This document shows positions 1 through 5,500 of a stretch of 5,508 bases of DNA, one piece after another. This DNA is from DSNY01 sp037442465 (GTDB lineage Bacteria > Pseudomonadota > Gammaproteobacteria > Burkholderiales > Burkholderiaceae_F). The notes beneath the pieces were generated by a model that saw only the letters and a program-made list of their open reading frames with translations, had not been told where the DNA came from and ran no database searches. Both the position numbers and the translations under genes were made by a program. The stretch lies in assembly GCA_037442465.1 (NCBI GenBank), contig JBBIQI010000220.1, positions 1-5,508 of the forward strand. The letters are read 5' to 3'. How positions within the stretch are numbered: position 1 is the first letter of the stretch; every line of letters begins with the position of its first letter.

Positions 1-47
1 ACCAGGTTTGCCGTGAGATCGAAATCGGCGGCATCGTCCTGTGCCAT
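1..47 (-). CDS. Possible N-terminus of a divergent gene, cut by the window edge
   Basis: Reading leftward from an ATG at 47-45, the minus strand is open to the window edge and gives MAQDDAADFDLTANL, then a partial codon. Fifteen residues are too few to assign a family, and there is no clear Shine-Dalgarno sequence before the ATG. The case rests on context: a divergent gene would explain the non-coding look of 48-206. From memory, 5-formyltetrahydrofolate cyclo-ligase often diverges from slt in Burkholderia-like genomes, but these residues do not show that signature. The frame also stays open upstream of this ATG, so the true start could differ. This is a tentative partial CDS; chance is a real alternative. 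Confidence 0.3.
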   Translation of the reverse strand, partial: MAQDDAADFDLTANL

Positions 48-169
48 CGTGGCGCTGCGGTTCGGCCTCAGGATACGGGCATAGCCAAGCAAACGGCCGT
101 GAATATTCGGCGTTCGATGCGCTGGCCGCCGTTGCAAACTCGTGTTCGCTTTCTCCCTGACCGCAAAGC

Positions 170-206
170 TTGCCGCGCTTGCGCGCGTGCTGCTAGTCTG
201 TGTCCG
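170..206 (+). promoter_or_regulatory. Candidate slt promoter with extended -10, adjacent to the start codon
   Basis: TTGCCG at 170-175 matches the sigma-70 -35 consensus at four of six bases. After an 18-nt gap comes TAGTCT at 194-199, which matches -10 at three of six and is directly preceded by TGC, an extended -10 element. Transcription would then start about 7 nt downstream, near 206-207, on or next to the slt ATG at 207. No Shine-Dalgarno sequence lies between the box and the ATG, which fits a leaderless or nearly leaderless mRNA. This is inferred from pattern only. Confidence 0.4.
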
Positions 207-2192
207 ATGTCGTCTCGTCTCGCCGTCACCGGTCTCGCCGCGCTGCTGATCGCGGCCACGCCGCCCGCCGCCGGCACGTCCACGCTGTCGCCGGACGACG
301 CCTTTCTGGCCGCGCGCGAGGCCGCCCGCGTTGGCGACGAAGAACGACTCGCCGCGCTCGCGGCCGTGCTCGAGTCGCACCCACTCGCCGCGTACGTCGA
401 GTTCTGGCGCCTGCAGGCGCGCCTGCGCAGCGACGCGCCCGAGCAGGTCGACGCGGCGGTCGCGCGTTTCCTCGAACGCCATGCCGGCACTTACATCGCC
501 GACCGGATGCGGCTCGAGTGGCTGCTCGCGCTCGCGGCGCGCGGCGATCTTGCGACGTTCGACCGCGAGTTGCCGCGGCTCGTGTGGAACGACGACGGCC
601 AGCTGCGCTGCTACGCGATGCTCGCTCGCTACACGCGCAACGAAGGCCGCCGCATCGAGGAGCTGGCGCGCGAGGCACGCCGCGTGCTGGCGGCCAGTCG
701 AGAGTCCGCCGGCGAAGGGTGCATGGCGCTTGGCGATGCGCTGCTCGCGTCCGGACACATCTCGCCGTGGCAGCGCCTGCGCGCGCTGGTCGAGCAAAAC
801 CAGGTCGCCACGGCCAAGCGGCTTGCTGCCGCCATGCCGGAGCTCGACGCCGCGCAGTTCGCGCAGGCGGTCGATCGCCCGGCGGCCTGGCTCGCGGCGC
901 ATGGAAAGCCGGCGACCGAAAAGCAGCGCGAACTGGCGATCGTCGCGATCGTGCGGCTCGCGCGCGACGATCCCGCACTGGCGGCGCGCTACGCGGAAGC
1001 GCTGCATGGGCACCTGTCGCCGGATCAACGCGGCATCGTGTGGGGCCGCATCGGCCACATGGGCGCGTTCAAGTTGCTCGCCGAGGCGGTCGACTGGTAC
1101 CGACGCGGCGGCGACCGGGTCGGCACCGGCGACGATGCCGCGCGCGCCGACGAGGTGCTCGAGTGGCAGGTACGTGCCGCGCTGCGCGCGCCGGGCGGGC
1201 CGGATTGGGCGATGGTTCGCGGCACGATCGAACGCATGCCGGCCGAATTGCGGCGCGAGCCGGCGTGGGTGTACTGGTACGCACGCGCGCTGGCGGCGGA
1301 CGGCCGCGACGCCGAAGCGCAGGCGCACTACCGGTCGATCGCCCAGCGCTTCAACTTCTACGGCAAGCTCGCGGCCGAGGAGCTGGGACTTCCGATCGCG
1401 TTGCCGGCGCGACCCGCACCGCCGACCGAACAGCAGGTCGCCGGCTTCGCGGTCAACGCCGGCTTCGACCGCGCGCTGAAGTTCTACGAACTGGGCCTGC
1501 GCGTCGAAGGTAACCGCGAGTGGTCGTGGCAGTTGCGCGGCTTCGACGATCGCAGGCTGCTCGCCGCCGCCGAATACGCGCGCAGCCGCGGCGTGTACGA
1601 CCGCATGATCGCCACCTCCGAGAGAACGCGCGAAGAGCACGACTTCACCCAGCGCTTCCCGGCGCCGCACCGCGACACGCTCGCGCGCCACGCGCGGGCG
1701 GCCGGCCTCGACGACACCTGGGTCTACGGCTTGATCCGTCAGGAATCGCGCTTCATCCAGGATGCGCGCTCGTCGGCCGGCGCGCAGGGGCTGATGCAGA
1801 TCATGCCGGCCACCGCGCGTTACGTCGCGCGCCGCATGGGCGTGCCCGACTTCCGGCCGACGCGACTTACCGATCTGGACATGAACCTGCAGCTCGGCAC
1901 CGCGTATCTGCGCATGGTGCTCGACGACCTCGACGGCCACCCGTTGCTCGCCTCGGCCGCCTACAACGCGGGCCCGAGCCGCGCGCGCGCGTGGCGCGCC
2001 GCGCTGACGCAGCCGGTCGAGGGCGCGATCTTCGCCGAAACGATCCCGTTCAACGAAACGCGCGACTACGTCAAGCGCGTGATGTCGAACACGGTCTACT
2101 ACGCCGCGCTGTTCGACAACCGCGCGCAGTCGCTGAAAGCGCGGCTCGGCGTGGTCCATCCCAAGGCCGCCGGCACGACCGCCTTGCCCTGA
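207..2192 (+). CDS. slt: Soluble lytic murein transglycosylase (Slt70-like, GH23 family 1A)
   Basis: A 661-residue periplasmic enzyme that cleaves the MurNAc-GlcNAc bond of peptidoglycan, leaving 1,6-anhydromuramyl ends; E. coli Slt70 has a similar length. A signal peptide is visible (Arg4, hydrophobic 5-17, likely cleavage near 22-23). It has no lipobox cysteine, so the protein should be soluble rather than a lipoprotein. Residues about 30-450 form the Ala/Arg-rich helical superhelix. The stretch VYWYARALAADGRDAEAQ and the following RFNFYGKLAAEELG match the Slt70 end-of-superhelix region. The lysozyme-like domain is intact: RQESRF with catalytic Glu513, GLMQIM at 528-533, AYNAG at 585-589 and ETRDYVK at 617-623. 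I chose the ATG at 207 because it starts the signal peptide directly. The in-frame GTG at 99 would add 36 Arg/Cys-rich residues that hide it. A spacer with its own promoter-like box follows, so it may be transcribed alone. Confidence 0.95.
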   Translation: MSSRLAVTGLAALLIAATPPAAGTSTLSPDDAFLAAREAARVGDEERLAALAAVLESHPLAAYVEFWRLQARLRSDAPEQVDAAVARFLERHAGTYIADRMRLEWLLALAARGDLATFDRELPRLVWNDDGQLRCYAMLARYTRNEGRRIEELAREARRVLAASRESAGEGCMALGDALLASGHISPWQRLRALVEQNQVATAKRLAAAMPELDAAQFAQAVDRPAAWLAAHGKPATEKQRELAIVAIVRLARDDPALAARYAEALHGHLSPDQRGIVWGRIGHMGAFKLLAEAVDWYRRGGDRVGTGDDAARADEVLEWQVRAALRAPGGPDWAMVRGTIERMPAELRREPAWVYWYARALAADGRDAEAQAHYRSIAQRFNFYGKLAAEELGLPIALPARPAPPTEQQVAGFAVNAGFDRALKFYELGLRVEGNREWSWQLRGFDDRRLLAAAEYARSRGVYDRMIATSERTREEHDFTQRFPAPHRDTLARHARAAGLDDTWVYGLIRQESRFIQDARSSAGAQGLMQIMPATARYVARRMGVPDFRPTRLTDLDMNLQLGTAYLRMVLDDLDGHPLLASAAYNAGPSRARAWRAALTQPVEGAIFAETIPFNETRDYVKRVMSNTVYYAALFDNRAQSLKARLGVVHPKAAGTTALP

Positions 2193-2256
2193 CAAGGGGC
2201 GGGATTCCGCCGCGGCCGCGACCGTCGCATCTCGCCGACACGCAACAGGCGCAAAC

Positions 2257-2284
2257 GCGCTGCCGCGCCGGCCCGCGGCGGCGC
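2257..2284 (+). terminator. GC-rich hairpin after slt, possible terminator
   Basis: Arms 2257-2267 (GCGCTGCCGCG) and 2274-2284 (CGCGGCGGCGC) pair over 11 bp, with one G-U wobble at 2261/2280 and a 6-nt loop. No T-run follows, so it is not a classical intrinsic terminator. It could support U-less or Rho-assisted termination, or protect the slt mRNA 3' end. Weaker hairpins precede it: CCTTG/CAAGG spanning the slt stop codon (2182-2197) and GGCGG/CCGCC (2198-2211). In DNA this GC-rich some stems arise by chance. Confidence 0.35.
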
Positions 2285-2371
2285 AGCCGCACTGAAGCGA
2301 AGGGGCTGCCGGGGAAGCCGTGCAACGACGCCCGCACGCGATGCGGCGGCGTGATTCGCGCCGCGCGGCGC

Positions 2372-2398
2372 TTGTCGCGTGCGGCCGCGGCCTAGAAT
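2372..2398 (+). promoter_or_regulatory. Candidate promoter of the epimerase-GST operon
   Basis: TAGAAT at 2393-2398 matches the sigma-70 -10 consensus at five of six bases and stands out in a GC-rich spacer. The best -35 candidate is TTGTCG at 2372-2377 (four of six), but the 15-nt gap is shorter than the preferred 16-18. The predicted start near 2405 gives a leader of about 24 nt before the ATG at 2429. The -10 is persuasive and the -35 is weak. Confidence 0.45.
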
Positions 2399-2428
2399 GC
2401 GCCCGACTCCGCCAACCGCAGTTTGCAC

Positions 2429-3379
2429 ATGCGCCACACCAATGTCCTCGTCATCGGCGGCTCGGGCTTCGTCGGCCGCTATCTCGTCAACGCGCTGGTT
2501 GCGCGCGGCTGCCGGGTGCTTGCGCCGACGCGGCGGCGCGAGCGCGCCAAGCACCTAATCCTGCTGCCGACCTGCGATGTCGTCGAAGCCGACGTGCACG
2601 ACGATGCCGCGCTCGAAAACCTGATCCGCGGGCAGGACGCGGTGATCAACCTGGTCGGCATCCTGCACGGCACACAAGCGCAGTTTGAGAAAGCGCATGT
2701 CGAGCTGCCGCGCCGCATCGTCGCCGCCTGCGAAAGGCTGGGCGTGCGCCGCTATCTGCACATGAGCGCGCTGGGCGCCGATCCCGAGGGGCCGTCGCTG
2801 TACCAGCGCAGCAAGGGCGCGGCCGAACAGCTCGTGCGCACATCCGCGCTCGACTGGACGATCTTCCGGCCGTCCGTGATCTTCGGCGCCGAAGACAACT
2901 TTCTGAATCTCTTCGCGCGGCTGGCGCGCTGGTTTCCGGTGCTGCCGATCGGCGGCGCAAACGTGCGCTTCCAGCCGGTGTGGGTCGAAGACGTGGCCAA
3001 CGCCTTCGCCAACAGCCTGGACAACCGCGCGACGTATCGCAAGACGTACGAGCTGGCGGGGCCGAAGATCTACACGCTGCGCGAGCTGGTGCGCTATGCG
3101 GCAGCCGCCGCCGGCCATCGGCGCATCGTGATCGCGCTGCCCGATCCGATCGCACGGCTGCAGGCCTGGCTGATGGAGCACGCACCCGGCGAGCCGCTGC
3201 TGTCGCGCGACAACCTCGATTCGATGAAACGCGACAACGTCGCTTCGCAGCAGCCGTACCGGCCTGCGCCCGAGCTGGGCATCACGCCAACGCCGCTGGA
3301 GGCCGAGGCGTCGATCTATCTCGCCGGGCTGCATCCGCGCACGCGCTTCGGCGGTTTTCGCGCGCGCGCCAGGAGATGA
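2429..3379 (+). CDS. NAD(P)-binding epimerase/reductase, atypical SDR of the NDUFA9-like type
   Basis: A 316-residue cytoplasmic Rossmann-fold protein of the extended/atypical short-chain dehydrogenase superfamily, commonly annotated as NAD-dependent epimerase or complex I NDUFA9-like protein. The N-terminal nucleotide-binding motif is G10-x-x-G13-x-x-G16 (VIGGSGFVG), followed by EADVHD at 53-58 and NLVGIL at 74-79. Ser113 (HMSALGAD) and Tyr125/Lys129 (YQRSK) could form an SDR-like Ser-Tyr-Lys set. FRPSVIFG at 146-153 and VWVEDVA at 184-190 are typical of this branch. Its substrate is unknown, and I see nothing here tying it to the bacterial respiratory complex. The ATG at 2429 is chosen because it starts just before the beta-strand of the Rossmann motif. 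A TTG two codons upstream in the same frame is possible but adds nothing, and neither has a clear Shine-Dalgarno. Its last two Arg codons, AGG AGA, form the ribosome-binding site of the next gene. Confidence 0.9.
   Translation: MRHTNVLVIGGSGFVGRYLVNALVARGCRVLAPTRRRERAKHLILLPTCDVVEADVHDDAALENLIRGQDAVINLVGILHGTQAQFEKAHVELPRRIVAACERLGVRRYLHMSALGADPEGPSLYQRSKGAAEQLVRTSALDWTIFRPSVIFGAEDNFLNLFARLARWFPVLPIGGANVRFQPVWVEDVANAFANSLDNRATYRKTYELAGPKIYTLRELVRYAAAAAGHRRIVIALPDPIARLQAWLMEHAPGEPLLSRDNLDSMKRDNVASQQPYRPAPELGITPTPLEAEASIYLAGLHPRTRFGGFRARARR
3371..3375 (+). promoter_or_regulatory. Shine-Dalgarno that fixes the GST GTG start
   Basis: AGGAG lies 7 nt before the GTG at 3383 and within the last sense codons (AGG AGA) of the epimerase gene. 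It supports the GTG over the ATG at 3376, which is in another frame and too close to the ribosome site to be used. Confidence 0.8.
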
Positions 3380-3382
3380 ACC

Positions 3383-4030
3383 GTGCCCCTGACCCTGATC
3401 ATCGGCAACAAGAACTACTCGTCGTGGTCGCTGCGCGCCTGGCTGGCGCTGAAAATGGCCGGTGTGACATTCGACGAGTTGCGCATCGTGCTCGATGCGC
3501 CCGACACCAAAGCGAACATCCTGAAGCACTCGCCGAGCGGGCGCGTGCCCTGCCTGATCGACGGCGACCTGACGGTCTGGGACTCGCTCGCGATCTGCGA
3601 ATACGTCAACGAGACGCAGGCGCGCGGCCGCATGTGGCCTGCGCGCGTCAGCAGCCGCGCGCAGGCACGTTCGGTCGCCGCCGAAATGCACTCGGGCTTC
3701 GCCGCGATGCGCACGCATCTGTCGATGGACATCCGCTCGCGCCATCCCGAAAAAGGCGCGGCCGCGCTCGAGCGCCCGGACGTCGCCGCCGACGTGCGGC
3801 GCGTGCAGGACATCTGGCTCGAGTGCCTCGCGCGTTCGGGCGGCCCGTTCCTGTTCGGCACCTTTTCGATCGCCGACGCGTTCTTCGCCCCGGTCGTCAC
3901 GCGTTTCGTGACCTACGGCGTGACGCTGCCGCCCACGCTCGGCAACTACAGCGAGCGCGTGCTGGAGCTGGCGCCGATGCAGGAGTGGATCGCCGTGGCG
4001 CAGGCCGAGCCCGAGGTCATCGAGTCCTGA
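3383..4030 (+). CDS. Glutathione S-transferase family protein
   Basis: A 215-residue cytosolic protein with the two-domain GST layout and normal family length. The thioredoxin-like N-terminal domain (about 1-82) opens with LIIGNKNYSSWSLRAWL. The NYSSWSLR stretch marks the branch usually annotated simply as GST family protein, and a serine within it (13 or 14) probably takes the thiol-activating role. RVPCL at 54-58 contains the cis-proline Pro56 that binds the glutathione backbone. WDSLAICEY at 66-74 supplies the Asp-Ser pair that contacts the gamma-glutamyl group. The all-helical C-terminal domain contains FLFGTFSIADAFFAPV at 156-171, with the N-capping box Ser162-Asp165 conserved in GST folds. 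The substrate cannot be predicted. The GTG start has a well-placed AGGAG, and the gene begins 3 nt after the epimerase stop, so the two are very probably cotranscribed and translationally coupled. Confidence 0.92.
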   Translation: MPLTLIIGNKNYSSWSLRAWLALKMAGVTFDELRIVLDAPDTKANILKHSPSGRVPCLIDGDLTVWDSLAICEYVNETQARGRMWPARVSSRAQARSVAAEMHSGFAAMRTHLSMDIRSRHPEKGAAALERPDVAADVRRVQDIWLECLARSGGPFLFGTFSIADAFFAPVVTRFVTYGVTLPPTLGNYSERVLELAPMQEWIAVAQAEPEVIES

Positions 4031-4041
4031 GCATCGGGACG

Positions 4042-4224
4042 ATGACAGACACATTGAACGCCGCCGCCCCCGCGTGGCCGGGCGCGGGGCGGCCCGCAAA
4101 CCGGCGGGCGCAGCGCATGCGCGGCGCGATCGCCACCGCGCGCCTTTGCCGCGGTCCCGCCGGGCGCTGGCGCGGCATTGCGCGGCAGACGCGTTGCAGG
4201 CATCTGCCGAGAGGTGGCGCGTGA
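4042..4224 (+). CDS. Doubtful 60-codon small ORF overlapping the cca start
   Basis: An ATG 11 nt after the GST stop opens a frame of 60 residues (starting MTDTLNAAAPAWPGAG, then rich in Arg, Gly and Ala). It ends at TGA 4222-4224, which overlaps the cca GTG at 4221 in a GTGA junction typical of translational coupling. Against it: no well-spaced Shine-Dalgarno (GGGA is only 2 nt from the ATG), a composition expected of random GC-rich DNA, a strong hairpin inside its first third, and no recognised family. About 10 of 60 codons end in A/T, which does not decide the matter. It is listed because its position is suggestive; most likely it is not a protein gene. Confidence 0.15.
   Translation: MTDTLNAAAPAWPGAGRPANRRAQRMRGAIATARLCRGPAGRWRGIARQTRCRHLPRGGA
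4063..4093 (+). terminator. Strong GC hairpin between the GST gene and cca
   Basis: GCCGCCCC (4063-4070) pairs with GGGGCGGC (4086-4093), and GCG (4072-4074) pairs with CGC (4083-4085). That is 11 bp with one bulged C at 4071 and an 8-nt loop. No T-run follows, so it may act as a weak terminator, an attenuator limiting read-through into cca, or an mRNA end stabiliser. I see no convincing promoter between it and cca, which suggests at least some read-through. Confidence 0.35.
4210..4216 (+). promoter_or_regulatory. Shine-Dalgarno that fixes the cca GTG start
   Basis: AGAGGTG, containing GAGGTG that is fully complementary to the 16S rRNA 3' end, sits 4 nt before the GTG at 4221 (6 nt when counted from AGAGG). 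It supports this start over the upstream in-frame GTG at 4074, which has no such site. Confidence 0.7.
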
Positions 4225-5303
4225 AGGTTTACGCGGTCGGCGGCTGGGTGCGCGATCGGTTGCTCGGGCGCGACGACGGCGAACGCGATCGCGATTGGGT
4301 GGTTGTCGGTGCCACACCCGCGCAGATGATCGCCGCCGGCTTCCGGCCGGTCGGCAAGGACTTTCCGGTCTTTCTTCACCCGGTCACGAACGAGGAGTAC
4401 GCGCTCGCGCGCACCGAGCGCAAGTCCGCGCCCGGCTACAAGGGCTTCGTCTTCCACGCCGCCCCCGACGTGACGCTGGAGCAGGACCTCGCGCGGCGCG
4501 ATCTCACGATCAACGCGATCGCGATGGACGAGTCCGGCGCGCTGATCGACCCGTTCGGCGGTCGGCGCGATCTCGAAGCGAAGGTGCTGCGCCACGTCGG
4601 CCCGTCGTTCGTCGAGGACCCGGTGCGCATCCTGCGCGTGGCGCGTTTCGCTGCGCGCTTTGAGGACTTCGCGATCGCGCCGGAAACGCACGCGCTGATG
4701 CGCGCGATGGTCGACCGCGGCGAGGCCGACGCGCTCGTGCCCGAACGCGTCTGGCAGGAGCTGGCGCGCGGGTTGATGGAGGCCAAGCCGTCGCGCATGC
4801 TCGAAGCGCTCGCCGATTGCGGGCTGATCGCGCGGCTTTATCCCGAGCTGGCGGACATCGCGACCATCGCGCCGGCGCTTGACCGCGCCGCCGATCGCGG
4901 GCTCGCGCTGCCGGCGCGTTTCGCGATTCTCGCGGCCGCCTGCGCCACGCCGGAGCGGCTCGCCGAGCTGCTCGCCAAGCTGCCGGTCGACGGCGCGTCC
5001 GCGGGCCTGGCACGGCTGCTGGTCGAACTGCGACGGACCTTGCCGCAGGCGCAAGACGCGCCGGGCCAGCTCGCCGCGCTCGAACGCGCCGACGCGCTGC
5101 GTCGGCCCGAGCGATTCGAATCGCTGCTCGCGGCGGTCGAGACGCTCGACGCGGTCGACCTCGATCCGCTGCGCCGTGCGCTGCGCGCCGCATCTGCGGT
5201 CGACGCCGGCACGATCGCCGCGCGCCACGCGCCCGACGCCGCCGCGATCGCCGCCGCAGTTCGCCAGGCACGGCTCGAAGCGATCGCCGCCGCCGCCCGT
5301 TGA
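4221..5303 (+). CDS. cca: CCA-adding tRNA nucleotidyltransferase lacking a functional HD domain
   Basis: A 360-residue class II nucleotidyltransferase that adds or repairs the 3'-CCA end of tRNAs in the cytoplasm using CTP and ATP. The head domain closely follows E. coli CCA: VGGWVRD at 6-12, the metal-binding pair Asp23-x-Asp25 in RDRDWVVVG, FPVFLHP at 48-54 and EEYALARTERKS at 58-69. RRDLTINAIA at 92-101 and EDPVRILRVARFAARF at 132-147 follow, then the nucleotide-selecting helix ERVWQE at 175-180. E. coli CCA has about 412 residues. Here the HD phosphohydrolase motif (E. coli RFATLCHD) reads RFAILAAA at 233-240, and the other histidine-bearing stretches are missing. Alignment resumes at ADALRRPERFESLL, so the tail is kept and no frameshift is implied. 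Expected result: CCA addition without the phosphatase and cyclic phosphodiesterase activities of E. coli CCA. The GTG start aligns exactly with the family's MK-x-Y-x-VGG beginning; upstream in-frame sequence is Arg/Ala-rich and unlike the family. Confidence 0.95.
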   Translation: MKVYAVGGWVRDRLLGRDDGERDRDWVVVGATPAQMIAAGFRPVGKDFPVFLHPVTNEEYALARTERKSAPGYKGFVFHAAPDVTLEQDLARRDLTINAIAMDESGALIDPFGGRRDLEAKVLRHVGPSFVEDPVRILRVARFAARFEDFAIAPETHALMRAMVDRGEADALVPERVWQELARGLMEAKPSRMLEALADCGLIARLYPELADIATIAPALDRAADRGLALPARFAILAAACATPERLAELLAKLPVDGASAGLARLLVELRRTLPQAQDAPGQLAALERADALRRPERFESLLAAVETLDAVDLDPLRRALRAASAVDAGTIAARHAPDAAAIAAAVRQARLEAIAAAAR

Positions 5304-5336
5304 ACGACGGTGCCCGGTTTGGGTCCGTCGATTCAA
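5300..5336 (+). terminator. Imperfect hairpin spanning the cca stop codon, probable terminator
   Basis: TTGAA (5300-5304) pairs with TTCAA (5332-5336), CGACGG (5305-5310) with CCGTCG (5325-5330), and CCC (5313-5315) with GGG (5321-5323). This makes 14 bp with one bulged A (5331), a small internal loop and a GGTTT end loop. The outer arm includes the cca TGA. No long T-run follows, although 5331-5338 is AT-rich for this genome. The structure could end cca transcription from the plus strand and may act in both directions. Confidence 0.5.
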
Positions 5337-5337
5337 T

Positions 5338-5383
5338 ACGGAGACACGGAGAACACGGAGAAGCAATCGTTTCGTCCGTGTCT
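5338..5383 (+). repeat. ACGGAGA direct-repeat cluster with an inverted copy
   Basis: ACGGAGA occurs at 5338-5344, 5346-5352 and 5355-5361, giving periods of 8 and 9 nt. The middle copy, extended to AGACACGGA (5342-5350), has a perfect 9-bp inverted partner TCCGTGTCT at 5375-5383, leaving a 24-nt loop. The composition is less GC-rich than the genes around it. It resembles the CACGGAG/CTCCGTG intergenic repeats that I recall beside small four-helix-bundle (S23-type) or GxxExxY genes in many bacteria, but no such gene is visible here. Its function is unknown. Confidence 0.6.
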
Positions 5384-5384
5384 G

Positions 5385-5400
5385 CCTGGTGAAGTCCAGG
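5385..5400 (+). repeat. Small inverted repeat CCTGG/CCAGG
   Basis: CCTGG (5385-5389) and CCAGG (5396-5400) form a 5-bp stem with a 6-nt loop just beyond the ACGGAGA cluster. The TGGTGAA at 5387-5393 resembles the end of the same repeat family. It is short, and chance is possible. Confidence 0.3.
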
Positions 5401-5437
5401 ACGTTCGAAGCACGAAGAATCGATCACCCCAAGTCCG

Positions 5438-5500
5438 GCAGTCCACACATGCAGTTTCGCGCAAGTGCGTTGGGCGACCGGGGTTTGCGGCTTGGACTGC
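5438..5500 (+). repeat. 8-bp inverted repeat GCAGTCCA / TGGACTGC at the window edge
   Basis: GCAGTCCA at 5438-5445 and TGGACTGC at 5493-5500 are perfect reverse complements separated by 47 nt. The interior holds no recognisable gene, only a short frame from an ATG at 5449 that is still open at the window end. It could be the base of a structured RNA, the ends of a miniature element or coincidence. The window stops too soon to decide. Confidence 0.4.

Noticed and set aside
99..206. N-terminal extension of slt from a GTG at 99
   Set aside because: It adds 36 residues rich in Arg and Cys before a clean signal peptide that starts at the ATG at 207, and the candidate promoter lies inside it.
200..1513. 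Second plus-strand frame of 437 codons inside slt
   Set aside because: Extremely Arg/Ala-rich out-of-frame reading of slt, without domains or a ribosome site.
2555..4099. Long minus-strand open frame (514 codons) opposite the epimerase and GST genes
   Set aside because: It crosses two well-supported plus-strand genes and has no family resemblance; the third-position G/C bias removes stops in the antisense frame.
4113..4122. 10-bp palindrome GCGCATGCGC as an operator
   Set aside because: Such GC palindromes are common by chance in DNA of this composition, and no promoter accompanies it.
4074..4220. Longer cca from an in-frame GTG at 4074
   Set aside because: The extra 49 residues are Arg/Ala-rich and unlike the family, whose N-terminus matches exactly from the GTG at 4221 with a good Shine-Dalgarno.
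4017..5366. Long minus-strand open frame (449 codons) opposite cca
   Set aside because: Mirror of a GC-rich gene: Arg-rich, no recognisable domain, and the plus strand here encodes a clear CCA enzyme.
5400..5424. GTTCGAA word resembling a tRNA T-loop
   Set aside because: No flanking T-stem, acceptor stem or anticodon arm can be built around it.
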